A stretch of DNA of 57,393 nucleotides from Fibrobacter sp. UBA4375 (GCA_002391195.1 DGRZ01000093.1:60633-118025), one strand, 5' to 3'; numbered from the stretch's first letter, positions 6,408 through 14,601 are shown. The notes: generated by a model not told the origin, from the sequence alone. Program-made: numbers and translations.

Positions 6408-7202
6408 TTACTTTATCGGTTTTTCCACAAATCGACGAATGGAATCAGAAATCCGCAACACATCTTGCATAGGCATTTTTTCTTTTTCCCTGTCAAACAA
6501 TCCAGCAAACGCGCTGTCATTAACAATCCAAAATTTTGAAAAATCTTTATTTACGTTTTTTACATAAGCGCCAATCATTATGCCTACCCTGTAAACGGGA
6601 ATTCGTTGATTAATCCATTCGTGGATTTTATCTTCTAGCCATTTTCCTTGGGAATCTATCTTGTCCATTAGGTCTTTTTGAAGTACCCCTGTACTATCAA
6701 TGAGTTCTCCATCCTTAAATACGAAATCTGCTTGGTTGTATTCTCGGTCGGGCAAAGACCAATTTTTAGAATCAATGGTGAATATTCCCTTTGTGCTTAT
6801 GACAACATGATCTATGTTAAATTTCACAATTTTGCCATTATTCTGTTTTTCACAAACTATGTCATGGAAAACAAATGTCTTGTTAGAGGAAAATTTCTCC
6901 AGCATGGACCCTACATATCTTTCACCATCCAAGCCTTTTCTGTAATGCCAAATTTGTCGATGCAGCTTCTTGATTTTGAAAAAAGCTCTAATGGAGAATA
7001 CGACTAGTAGAATCAAGAGAAAAACAACCGTAAGAAGCTCAACTTTCAGAACTCCAATATAAATCATACAAATAAAAATCGTTGCAACAAAAATTACTAT
7101 TGGTAATAAAAGTATTTCTGTAATTTTATCATACAGCAGATTTATTTGATTCTCAAGGGATTCCCCTTGCACATGGGTTCTAAAATGCTGTTTTCTGTTC
7201 AT
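6408..7202 (-). CDS. Membrane-anchored NERD-domain protein
   Basis: 264 residues. Two membrane helices (about residues 30-75) are followed by a NERD domain: GLDGERYVGSMLEKF at the start, then NIDHVVISTKGIFTIDSKNW, the conserved core of this nuclease-related (PD-(D/E)XK-like) family. Known NERD proteins are diverse; a DNA-linked role is suspected from the fold. No Shine-Dalgarno is obvious before ATG 7202, which lies 42 nt after the RDD gene. The coding sequence is clearly more AT-rich than the flanking housekeeping genes, suggesting transfer. Confidence 0.85.
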   Translation of the reverse strand: MNRKQHFRTHVQGESLENQINLLYDKITEILLLPIVIFVATIFICMIYIGVLKVELLTVVFLLILLVVFSIRAFFKIKKLHRQIWHYRKGLDGERYVGSMLEKFSSNKTFVFHDIVCEKQNNGKIVKFNIDHVVISTKGIFTIDSKNWSLPDREYNQADFVFKDGELIDSTGVLQKDLMDKIDSQGKWLEDKIHEWINQRIPVYRVGIMIGAYVKNVNKDFSKFWIVNDSAFAGLFDREKEKMPMQDVLRISDSIRRFVEKPIK

Positions 7203-7244
7203 TGCAAAAAAGACTGCTTAGGGTAGAGTATTTTTAATTATAAT

Positions 7245-7706
7245 TTATTTTTCAAATTTCACATCTTCCGTGTGCTTTCGGGGACGCACCACGACCGTGC
7301 CCGCAATTTTGTCGTGCCAGCCCTGTTTTTTTGAATCAAACGCAACCCAAACAAATCCTAAACATAAAGGAATTATGGATATAAAGTATGCAAAATACCT
7401 TAAAACCAATTGTCCTGTCGTCGGTGCTTTCCCGTTTTTTGCGTCAACAATTTTTGCAGACAACAACATTTTCCCAGGAGTCGCTTGCTTAAGACACCAA
7501 AACAATATAACGGCTACAGGAGGAAAAACATAACTCATTACAAAGTCCACAGGCCCAGCAACAAAATCTTCACTAATCCAATAATCGGATCCGTAAAAAA
7601 GCGTTAGTATGGGGAAAGTAATCAAACATTCAAGAATACCATCTACTAGGGTCGCTCCAAAACGAGCCCAAAAACCAACATATTCCAATTCATATTCTTC
7701 TTGCAT
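7245..7706 (-). CDS. RDD-family membrane protein
   Basis: 153 residues from ATG 7706, chosen because AGGAGG sits 5-6 nt before it; a TTG nine codons upstream has none. The RDD signature is present: VGFWARFGATLVDG (Arg, Asp), three membrane helices, TPGKMLLSAKIVDA and GWHDKIAGTVVV at the end. The family is of largely unknown function; some members act in transport or ion homeostasis. It starts 11 nt after the zinc-ribbon gene and is probably co-transcribed with it. Confidence 0.88.
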   Translation of the reverse strand: MQEEYELEYVGFWARFGATLVDGILECLITFPILTLFYGSDYWISEDFVAGPVDFVMSYVFPPVAVILFWCLKQATPGKMLLSAKIVDAKNGKAPTTGQLVLRYFAYFISIIPLCLGFVWVAFDSKKQGWHDKIAGTVVVRPRKHTEDVKFEK

Positions 7707-7717
7707 TGTAACCTCCT

Positions 7718-8305
7718 CTACTTTATCAGACAATTGTCGCCGTGGACACCCATTATATTACCCCCATCATTTATTGTACAAATGACAGAAACTCGTTGGC
7801 CTTTATTTAACATGGACAGGTGTTTCTTTTCCTTTTCGGGAAAGACAGCATGAACAAAATCAATGATATCCAAAGGACCACCACACGAATTAATATAAAC
7901 AGAAAGAATTCCTAATGTATTGTCTATATTCGCAACGCAACCAGAAATTTCAATTCTTTTTCCATTGAACATCTCACCTGCCCTAATTTCGTTATTTTTG
8001 TATTCTGACAAGATTTGCTTAGCACTTATGCTAGTTACAGGAGTTTTTGATTGCATTAGCACTTCTGCTTGAATGGGTTTGGACTTCGAATTGAATGTAA
8101 AAGAGTTCTTTTCTATAATTACAGCCAAAACAAGCAAGAGTATCAAAAAACCAACGATTCCAGCACATATATAGACCTTTGCTGATGATTTTTCTTCTGG
8201 TAAATGCATGTGCTGTTTCCTTAATTCTTTTTGCGGAGTACCACAAAAAGGACAAGTTTCATGTCCTTCACCGATTTCTCTTGCACATCTTAAACAGTAT
8301 TTCAT
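7718..8305 (-). CDS. Zinc-ribbon, single-pass membrane protein with OB-like domain
   Basis: 195 residues. The N-terminus is a zinc ribbon (CLRC...CPFC, four Cys), then a linker, one membrane helix (AKVYICAGIVGFLILLLVLA), then an extracytoplasmic domain. The segment ISAKQILSEYKNNEIRAGEM then FNGKRIEISGCVANI resembles the tRNA_anti-like OB fold found in small bacterial membrane proteins. The start lies 1 nt after the stop of the GLUG gene, with AAGGA within the end of that gene, so the two are coupled. Function unknown. Confidence 0.75.
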   Translation of the reverse strand: MKYCLRCAREIGEGHETCPFCGTPQKELRKQHMHLPEEKSSAKVYICAGIVGFLILLLVLAVIIEKNSFTFNSKSKPIQAEVLMQSKTPVTSISAKQILSEYKNNEIRAGEMFNGKRIEISGCVANIDNTLGILSVYINSCGGPLDIIDFVHAVFPEKEKKHLSMLNKGQRVSVICTINDGGNIMGVHGDNCLIK

Positions 8306-8306
8306 A

Positions 8307-9887
8307 TCATTCCTTCTCCCAAACGAGAACGGGATAGCCGTCGTTCAGGCCGCTGTCATAGACAAAGTCGTCGCCGAGGAGTTTGGCAAAATCGGCAGAT
8401 TTCATTTCGGACTCTGTCTTGGGAGTTGCCACGCCCCCGCCGTTGTTTTGACCGAAGGGTTCCTGATTGCCTTGTTTCAGGTAGTAGTAATCCGCCATGG
8501 TGGTATTGTAGTTATAGCCTATCATCAAGCCTACAAGGGAATCGCCATCGACTTTGCCGGTGGAATAGGCGGAATTGGTTACGCCTTCTTTGTTGTAACT
8601 AAAAATGCCTCCAACATAGTTTTTTCCATTCACATTGCCTTTATTGTACAAAGATTTTGAAGCAATAAAAGAAACGGATCCAACGACACCTGCAATTCCA
8701 TAATCTCCTTCAATGTCAGCTACATTTCCCAAGGAAGAAATTGATCCATTACAAGCGACACCAAAAATTCCACCAACATAATTCTTTCCTGATATTATAG
8801 CGTTATTGTATGCTTTCGTGACATTTCCACATTCCCAAATGTTCAATTTGGGGCAACTATAAGACGCTTTATCTTGAGAATTAATGCTTAAACTTGCGCC
8901 ACAATGCCCTGAAACACCTCCTACAAAATGCAAGCCGTTTATTTTCCCCGTGTTTCTTAAATTTCTAATATCATTTTTAGAAGAACCTCCAATTCCTCCA
9001 AAAACGCCTCCAACAAATCCATGGCCTTCTATTAAAGCTCTATTTTCAAGAGAATCAGCCGTAACATTGGCAGCACAACCTGCAACGCCACCAACATTTT
9101 TCTTGCCTGTAACAACTCCCATATTTAATAAATTTTTCAAAGTAGAATTATCTTTATAATCTTTTTGGTTTGAATTACCTACAACTCCGCCAACACAATC
9201 TTCAACGCCAGACACACTACCGTAGTTAGTCACTTTTTGAACTGTGCCGACATTATAACCAACAACACCACCAGTCTGTTTACCTCCATAAACCCACGAA
9301 TTATCAAGATCAAGGCTATGAATAGAACCACGATTATTCCCGAACAATCCGTTATGGGAACTCGTGGTATTGATGAACATGCCGCTGACTGTGTGTCCGT
9401 TGCCGTCAAAATTTCCCGTAAAGGCGACGCTGGAATTACCTATGGGCGTCCACTTGTGGAGCTTGGCAGAATCTGCGACCAGGGCGCCCTTGTCGTCGAT
9501 AACCTTGCCATCGTTCAACTTGATGTCGGCGGCCAGCTTGTAATACTTGCCCTCGTATTCCTTCTCGTTTGCCCCGACGATAAAGGCAAGTTTTGCCAGC
9601 TGCTCGGCGGTCAAGATGATATAGGGACTCAGTTTGGTTCCAGAACCGCAGGCGAATTCCTTTGCCGTTGTGCCGTCCCAGGGCTCGCCCGGTTCACCAA
9701 CGCAGTCCTTGTCCAGCACGTCTTCTGAACTACCCGAGCCCGACGAGCCGTCGCCAGACCCCTTGCTATCCGAACTCTCCGTAGCAGAAGTCTTTTCTTC
9801 GTCATCGTTAGAAGACGCCGACACCGTCTGGGAGCAGGCGGCAAACATTGCCGCCATTCCGAAGATTGCAAATAACGCCTTGCGCAT
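8307..9887 (-). CDS. GLUG-motif repeat lipoprotein
   Basis: 526 residues. The signal sequence ends in a lipobox-like MFAAC (Cys about 18), then a low-complexity Ser/Gly/Asp linker. From about residue 140 come repeated GLUG-type units (GLFGNN, TGGVVGYN, VGGVVGN, VGGVFGG, VGGIFGV), expected to build a right-handed parallel beta-helix on the cell surface. Such proteins are often adhesins or surface anchors. An AAGGGG Shine-Dalgarno precedes ATG 9887; TATATT at 9945-9940 is a likely -10. The middle of the gene is more AT-rich than the ends. It heads the GLUG/zinc-ribbon/RDD series. Confidence 0.85.
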   Translation of the reverse strand: MRKALFAIFGMAAMFAACSQTVSASSNDDEEKTSATESSDSKGSGDGSSGSGSSEDVLDKDCVGEPGEPWDGTTAKEFACGSGTKLSPYIILTAEQLAKLAFIVGANEKEYEGKYYKLAADIKLNDGKVIDDKGALVADSAKLHKWTPIGNSSVAFTGNFDGNGHTVSGMFINTTSSHNGLFGNNRGSIHSLDLDNSWVYGGKQTGGVVGYNVGTVQKVTNYGSVSGVEDCVGGVVGNSNQKDYKDNSTLKNLLNMGVVTGKKNVGGVAGCAANVTADSLENRALIEGHGFVGGVFGGIGGSSKNDIRNLRNTGKINGLHFVGGVSGHCGASLSINSQDKASYSCPKLNIWECGNVTKAYNNAIISGKNYVGGIFGVACNGSISSLGNVADIEGDYGIAGVVGSVSFIASKSLYNKGNVNGKNYVGGIFSYNKEGVTNSAYSTGKVDGDSLVGLMIGYNYNTTMADYYYLKQGNQEPFGQNNGGGVATPKTESEMKSADFAKLLGDDFVYDSGLNDGYPVLVWEKE

Positions 9888-9969
9888 AAAAACCCCTTCT
9901 AGCCCTTCCGACTTGCGATTCAGAGCTACGTTGCTCGTTAATATATATTATTCAATACGAAATAGGGAG

Positions 9970-9991
9970 ATGCCCCGTCAAGCGGGGCATG
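9970..9991. repeat. ATGCCCCG/CGGGGCAT palindrome
   Basis: ATGCCCCG-TCAAG-CGGGGCAT followed by GAC, of the same general class as the TCATCCCCGC repeat at 3446-3472. Position is good to about 1 bp. Confidence 0.65.
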
Positions 9992-10143
9992 ACAAAAGGG
10001 GGCGTTGCGAGGTGTCCCCGCAGAGGGGGAAGCGGATGATACGGCTAGATGGCGGGTTCCTTCGACTGTCGCTCAGGACAGGCTCTGCCCGCCATGACGT
10101 CGTAGCAGGAGCGTGGGGGAGGCCTCCCCCACCAAATCAAAAA

Positions 10144-10193
10144 TTGCAAACAACTGTTGCATAATGCATGTTTCTGTCAACAGCTGTTTGCCA
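10144..10193. repeat. Double palindrome upstream of the CopG antitoxin
   Basis: The left arm GCAAACAACTGTTGC and the right arm GTCAACAGCTGTTTGC are inverted copies around a 13-nt centre, so the whole can fold as one long hairpin while each arm is itself partly palindromic. The left arm is identical over 20 bp to 6364-6383. Confidence 0.7.
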
Positions 10194-10270
10194 TTTTTAG
10201 TGAAAAATCGCTTTTTGCGTTTTTCGTTTGTAGATTTGGTCTTTTGGTGACGGGAATCTACAAAAATATA

Positions 10271-10299
10271 TTGACTTTTGAATATAAAATATGTATATT
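10271..10299 (+). promoter_or_regulatory. Promoter of the orphan CopG antitoxin
   Basis: TTGACT at 10271-10276, 17-nt spacer, TATATT at 10294-10299. The same architecture as the two other TA promoters at 3009-3037 and 3800-3828. Confidence 0.7.
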
Positions 10300-10343
10300 G
10301 AATGTATAAAAGTACGACCGAGTTTATCAGCGGAGGTATGAAA

Positions 10344-10622
10344 ATGGCGAACTCAGAATTTGACCCGATGGACGAAGAAGAACGGGAAATCATGGAAGCC
10401 ATCGAGCGTGGCGATACCCAGCCCGTCCCTATCGAGGAACTCGAACGCATCAGGGCCGAAATCCGCGGTTCCGCCCACAACATCACCATCCGGATGAAAG
10501 ACGCCGATATCGTGGGCATGAAGGCGAAGGCGGCACGTCTCGGCACAAGCTACCAGACGCTCATCAACAGCATCGTGCACCGCTACCTTACAGGCGGCAT
10601 CACCATCAACGAGGCTTTTTAA
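10344..10622 (+). CDS. CopG-type antitoxin without a toxin
   Basis: 92 residues from ATG 10344; GGAGG lies 7 nt upstream, which favours it over ATG 10338 and ATG 10302. An acidic N-terminus (DEEEREIMEAIERGD) is followed by a ribbon-helix-helix strand and helices (ITIRMKDADIVGMKAKAARL then GTSYQTLINSIVHRYL), typical of the CopG/BrnA-like antitoxin family. No toxin gene lies on either side: upstream are repeats, downstream is nadK on the other strand 6 nt away. It may be a solitary repressor or the survivor of a decayed module. Confidence 0.85.
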   Translation: MANSEFDPMDEEEREIMEAIERGDTQPVPIEELERIRAEIRGSAHNITIRMKDADIVGMKAKAARLGTSYQTLINSIVHRYLTGGITINEAF

Positions 10623-10628
10623 GACAAA

Positions 10629-11513
10629 CTAAGCCAGCTTGGGCTTGCCGGTCCAGCCCAGTTTTTCGCGGAGGGCCCCCACAAAGCCGGTATGGCGCAT
10701 GCGGATAAAGGTGGTCACCGCCTTGCTTTCGGCAAGAACCACATGCTGTCCGGGGTTCATCTGGTAGGTAAAACGCCCGTCGAACACCAGGTCCAGGGGG
10801 CGGTCCACCGCCGAGGCGATCTGGAGTTTCTTGGAGGTGAGGGACAGCACCAGGGGCCGCACCGAAAGGCTGCTGGGCGCCACCGGGGTAAGCACCACCG
10901 CAGGGGTCGCCGGATGGATAATGGGCCCGCCTGCCGCCAGATTGTAAGCCGTAGAACCCGTAGGGGTCGAAATCAAAAGGGAGTCCGCCCAGTATTCCGT
11001 CAGGTTCGTGCCGTTATAGACCACGTTCACGTTCACCATGCGGTCGGGAGCGTGGGCCCGGATATGGACCTCGTTCAGCACCGTCTGCTTGCACAGGCAC
11101 TTGCGTCCGTTATAAACGGCGGCATCGATCATCATGCGTTCACGGGTAGAGAACTCCCCCGCAAGCAAATCGTCGAGAGTCTTGGAGAGGCCCTCTACGC
11201 GGGACTCCGCCAGGAATCCCACGCGACCCGCGTTCACTCCCAAAATGGGAATGCCGTGCCCGAGGGCGATGTGGGCCGCCGAAAGCACCGTGCCGTCGCC
11301 GCCGATGGCCAAGAGCAGGTCCATGTTCGAAAGTCCCGATTCCTTCACTACGCGGATTGGCTTTTTCACCAGGCCCTTCAGGGAATCCAGGGCGTAGAAG
11401 CAGACCTTCGGGTGGCTTTCGGCCCACGCCGAAATCTGTTCCAGGGCAGACACCAGGTCGGCGCTCTTGTCCTTGAAACCGACGATACCGATTTTCTCGA
11501 AAAACTTTTTCAT
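10629..11513 (-). CDS. nadK: NAD kinase
   Basis: 294 residues, usual length. It phosphorylates NAD to NADP. Family hallmarks are GGDGTVLSAAHI (catalytic Asp in GGDG), GVNAGRVGFLAE, the NE pair in LNEVHIRA, and LLISTPTGSTAYNLAAGGPI. Cytosolic. ATG 11513 has GGGGAGAG just upstream and lies 9 nt after the stop of the EPSPS-like gene, so it is the last gene of the chorismate/tyrosine operon; supplying NADP next to an NAD(P)-dependent dehydrogenase is a reasonable link but inferred. Confidence 0.96.
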   Translation of the reverse strand: MKKFFEKIGIVGFKDKSADLVSALEQISAWAESHPKVCFYALDSLKGLVKKPIRVVKESGLSNMDLLLAIGGDGTVLSAAHIALGHGIPILGVNAGRVGFLAESRVEGLSKTLDDLLAGEFSTRERMMIDAAVYNGRKCLCKQTVLNEVHIRAHAPDRMVNVNVVYNGTNLTEYWADSLLISTPTGSTAYNLAAGGPIIHPATPAVVLTPVAPSSLSVRPLVLSLTSKKLQIASAVDRPLDLVFDGRFTYQMNPGQHVVLAESKAVTTFIRMRHTGFVGALREKLGWTGKPKLA

Positions 11514-11522
11514 GCTCTCCCC

Positions 11523-12923
11523 CTACCCTTTTTGCGCCTCGGCTCCATCGGGGACCGTTCCGGGTTCTTCCACGTTTTCGTCCACCATGGCGTCGGAAAG
11601 TTTCTTGAGGATTCCCGGGAAATGTTCCTCCACCACTTCGGTGTGGCCTACGGGCTCGTCGCAGCCGAGAGCGAGGGCCAGCACGTTCAGCGCAAGGCCT
11701 ACCTGGGGATTCTTGCCGCCGTCGAATTCCGGAACCGCCGTGATGTTCTCGAGACCGCGGACCACCAGGCCGTCGTCATAGACGCCCACCTCTACGCCGG
11801 TCTTGCGCAGGTTTTCGGCCAGGGCCTCGTTCACTGGGCGCCACTGCTTGCGCTGTTCTTTGGGCAGCCGCAAAATGGTTTCGCCTTCGGCAAAGCAGGC
11901 GGCCACGGCCAACAGAGGAAATTCCTCGATGGAGGTGGCCACGGTGTCTTCGCCAAAGCGGCGGCCCTGCAGGCGCTTGCCCGCATCCACGGGGAAAACC
12001 TCCAGGTCGCCGAACACGTCGCCGTATTTTTCGCGGCGGGTCACAATCTCGATGTTTGCACCCATGCGCTTGAGGCAGTTGATGGCCCCCACCCTGCTGG
12101 TGTTCAGTTCCACGTTCTTGATGAGGATGCGGTTGCCCTTGGGCACCGCCCCGATGGTAGAGAGCAAAACCAGCGCGCAGGCCTCGGTAAAGTCGCCGGG
12201 CACGTAGTAGTCGCGGCCCGTAATCACCTTGGTCTCGGACATTTCGGTGAACTGGGTGCGTTCCACCTTCTTGCCCTGGGCCATGAGCAGACGCCGCTCG
12301 AATTCGCTGAGCTGTTCCACGCCCCGGCCCTCGTAACGGAGGGGCACTCCGAAATACTGGAGCATGCGGGTCCACTGGTCGCGGACCACGGTCTTTTCTT
12401 CGAAACTCAAAAATTCCCCACGGACAAGGGCCCGAATCAGAAGCCTTGCCCGCATGATATAGGGAACGCTCCCCAGGGAATCTTTCTTGAGGGCGGGCTC
12501 GGCAGTATCGAAGCGGAACTTGAAACAGCAGGGTTCGTCGGATTCTACATGAATCTTGAAATAGGACTGGAGCCGTTCCTTAGCAAGGGCCACGGCGGCA
12601 ACGCCCGCCTCGCCATCTTCGACGGCGAAGGTAAAGACCTGCTCCGTGTCGCGGCTTGCGAGAGTCCACAAAAGCACACAGTCCCGCTCCCCGAAGTTTA
12701 TGGGAAGTAGCGACGGGACGGGATACTGGAATCCCCTGCCGGTGAGCACCAGGGCATGCCCCTGCTGTGAATAGGAAAGCCCGAATTCTTCCAGGACCTT
12801 GGCAAAACCACGGCCTTCCGCCGACCAGGAGAAATCCTCCAGCACGGTGCGGCCGTTGACCAGCAGCGCCATAACCAAGGTCAGGTTTGTCCGTTCGCGG
12901 TCGGGGTTCAAAAAGAAGTCCAT
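11523..12923 (-). CDS. Divergent EPSP-synthase-like protein
   Basis: 466 residues. The fold of 3-phosphoshikimate 1-carboxyvinyltransferase (AroA) is recognisable in the C-terminal half: YYVPGDFTEACALVLLSTIG, RVGAINCLKRMGANIEI, IEEFPLLAVAACFAEGETIL, and a final VVEEHFPGILKKL. The N-terminal PGDKS-type motif that carries the catalytic Lys and phosphate-binding Ser is replaced by NPDRERTNL, and the LRVKES-type motif by LPKEQRKQW. It may be a very divergent AroA or a catalytically dead paralogue. The TAATG overlap with tyrA and the close nadK show it is translated within the aromatic operon. Gene symbol withheld because of the missing motifs. Confidence 0.75.
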   Translation of the reverse strand: MDFFLNPDRERTNLTLVMALLVNGRTVLEDFSWSAEGRGFAKVLEEFGLSYSQQGHALVLTGRGFQYPVPSLLPINFGERDCVLLWTLASRDTEQVFTFAVEDGEAGVAAVALAKERLQSYFKIHVESDEPCCFKFRFDTAEPALKKDSLGSVPYIMRARLLIRALVRGEFLSFEEKTVVRDQWTRMLQYFGVPLRYEGRGVEQLSEFERRLLMAQGKKVERTQFTEMSETKVITGRDYYVPGDFTEACALVLLSTIGAVPKGNRILIKNVELNTSRVGAINCLKRMGANIEIVTRREKYGDVFGDLEVFPVDAGKRLQGRRFGEDTVATSIEEFPLLAVAACFAEGETILRLPKEQRKQWRPVNEALAENLRKTGVEVGVYDDGLVVRGLENITAVPEFDGGKNPQVGLALNVLALALGCDEPVGHTEVVEEHFPGILKKLSDAMVDENVEEPGTVPDGAEAQKG

Positions 12924-14134
12924 TACCGTTCCTTCACCTCGTAATCCAGGTACTTCAAAAGCTTGAGGGCGCGGGCGGCCTCGTCTTCGGTCTTGAAGGC
13001 GAGCAGGAGCGTCCCCGCCACGTTCTCCCGGACCTTCATGAGTTCCACGTCACGGACGTTGATACCTTCTTGCGCCAGCGGTTCCAGCACACTGAGCAGC
13101 GCACCGGGTTTGTCCTTCAACTGGACCGTAATCTCGAAGAAGGCGGAGGCGGCATTGCGGCCAGGGGCGAACAGGCTTGCACGGCCGTCGTTTCCGGCCT
13201 TGAAAATCTTTTCCAGGGCGGCAGAGTTGTCGTCGACAGGTTTATCGACGGCAGCTTTATCATCGACAGCAGGCCGCGACACATCACCAGCCGCAGGTAA
13301 GGAAGGTGCCGAGCCGTCCACCACCTTCAGGGCGTTCATGGCCTGGATAGTGCGGTCCAGGCCCGCACGGACCTCTTCCAGGGCCCGAACGGTCTCGTTC
13401 CTGTTGGTGACGGCGATGTCGTGCCACATTCCCCAGCCGGAGGCGGCTATGCGGGTCATGTCCCGGAAGGCCCTGCCCGCGTAATGCTGGTAGTTGTGAG
13501 AAAGCAGGCGCTCCGGCAGGTTCCCCGCCAGCGTCGAGCTGAGCATCTGAGGCATGTGGGAGACCCAGGCCATAGTGGCGTCGTGATGCTCCGGCGGGAA
13601 CACCACGGCGGTAGCTCCCAGGAACTTCACCAGGGATAGCAATGGCTCGTAAGTGCTTTCGGGCATGCCCTCGGGCGGGCAAACGAACCAGTAGGCGTTC
13701 TCGAAAATGGCGGGGTCGTTGTGCTCGCAGGTCCGCTTTTCGGAACCCGCCATGGGGTGGCTCCCCACGAAACGGAAGGGGGACGGCAGTTTTGAACCCG
13801 CCTTGCAGATTTCCACCTTGGTGCTGCCGATGTCGGATACCAGCACCTGCCGCGAGGCATCGGCACCTTTAGCCCAGGAGACGTTCTTCAATGCCTCCAT
13901 GGTCTTTAGGATGTGGAGAATGGGACCGCACAGCAAAATCAGGTCGCTGTCCTTGGACCACTCTTCCACCGCATTGTATTCAAAAAACTCGTTGGCAAGC
14001 TCCAGTTCCCGCGCCCGTTTGAGGGTGGCGGCAGAACTTACCGCACGGATAATGGCCGGAAACTTGGCCTGCTTGACCGCAGCCGCAATGGAACTGGCCA
14101 AAAGGCCGAAACCCACCAGAGTGAACCGTTTCAT
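12923..14134 (-). CDS. tyrA: Prephenate dehydrogenase with C-terminal ACT domain
   Basis: About 403 residues from the ATG at 14134 (a TTG one codon earlier is also possible). It oxidises and decarboxylates prephenate to 4-hydroxyphenylpyruvate for tyrosine. The Rossmann start is FTLVGFGLLASSIAAAV; LVSDIGSTKVEI, FVGSHPMAGSEK and HDATMAWVSHMPQML are catalytic-domain motifs (His of SHPMAGSE). Residues about 285-325 are a low-complexity Asp/Ala/Val linker, then an ACT domain (FFEITVQLKDKPGALLSVLE), expected to sense tyrosine. The start overlaps the chorismate mutase stop (TGATG) and GGAGG precedes it. Confidence 0.93.
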   Translation of the reverse strand: MKRFTLVGFGLLASSIAAAVKQAKFPAIIRAVSSAATLKRARELELANEFFEYNAVEEWSKDSDLILLCGPILHILKTMEALKNVSWAKGADASRQVLVSDIGSTKVEICKAGSKLPSPFRFVGSHPMAGSEKRTCEHNDPAIFENAYWFVCPPEGMPESTYEPLLSLVKFLGATAVVFPPEHHDATMAWVSHMPQMLSSTLAGNLPERLLSHNYQHYAGRAFRDMTRIAASGWGMWHDIAVTNRNETVRALEEVRAGLDRTIQAMNALKVVDGSAPSLPAAGDVSRPAVDDKAAVDKPVDDNSAALEKIFKAGNDGRASLFAPGRNAASAFFEITVQLKDKPGALLSVLEPLAQEGINVRDVELMKVRENVAGTLLLAFKTEDEAARALKLLKYLDYEVKER

Positions 14135-14397
14135 CAATCCTCCACCTTGCGGGTCTCTTCCATGATCACCTGGAAAATACGCTTCACCGACTCTTCGGTC
14201 AGGGGGCCGCCGCTTTTCTGGGCAAGTTCCCCCACCGCATTCAGGACCCGGGCTTCGCGGCCCTCGTCCAGGACCGGCAACCCCGCCTGCTTCTTGACCT
14301 TCCCGATTTCATGGGCAAAAGACGCCCTCTTGTTCAAGAGGGTTATCAGTTCCCCGTTCAGGGCGTCTATGCGGGCGCGCCAGTCTTCAATAGTCAT
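14134..14397 (-). CDS. Chorismate mutase, AroQ type
   Basis: 87 residues. It rearranges chorismate to prephenate, the substrate of the next gene. The all-helical AroQ pattern is seen: IEDWRARIDALNGELITLLN, KRASFAHEIGKVKKQAGLPV, DEGREARVL and SVKRIFQVIMEE. Start ATG 14397 is set by homology; the frame is open far upstream but that part is antisense to the next gene. It is the first gene of the operon with tyrA, the EPSPS-like gene and nadK. No strong Shine-Dalgarno is visible. Confidence 0.9.
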   Translation of the reverse strand: MTIEDWRARIDALNGELITLLNKRASFAHEIGKVKKQAGLPVLDEGREARVLNAVGELAQKSGGPLTEESVKRIFQVIMEETRKVED

Positions 14398-14538
14398 GGC
14401 GCGAAAGATAGAAAAAAAGATGGGAGCGTGATTCTGCTGGACAACCCAAAACAGCCATTTCACCCGGAAAAAAGTTCCCTGGTAAAAAACTTCATAGAAA
14501 ACATCTAAACGGAAAATAAATTTCAGAATTTCGAAATA

Positions 14539-14571
14539 TGTCATTTTATGACACAAAAATGAAAGTATATT
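14539..14571 (+). promoter_or_regulatory. Promoter with overlapping palindrome before the 14602 gene
   Basis: TATATT at 14566-14571 is a probable -10. The perfect palindrome TGTCAT-TTT-ATGACA at 14539-14553 covers the place of the -35 element, as an operator would. The regulator is not identifiable. Confidence 0.5.
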
Positions 14572-14601
14572 TGCAGTACAACCTTCAACAAGGAGGCCAA
14601 C

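Larger units (their letters stand above)
9888..10343. other. Gene-free region rich in palindromic repeats
   Basis: No credible gene. It holds the TATATT of the GLUG gene (9940-9945), a GCCCCG/CGGGGC palindrome near 9970-9990, an inverted copy of the GC-rich block of 3106-3136 near 9998-10030, a GGGGGA-N4-TCCCCC hairpin near 10116-10131, the double palindrome 10144-10193, and the promoter 10271-10299. Confidence 0.7.

Noticed and set aside
10692..12710. 672-residue plus-strand reading frame
   Set aside because: Antisense to nadK and the EPSPS-like gene; no domain or ribosome binding site.
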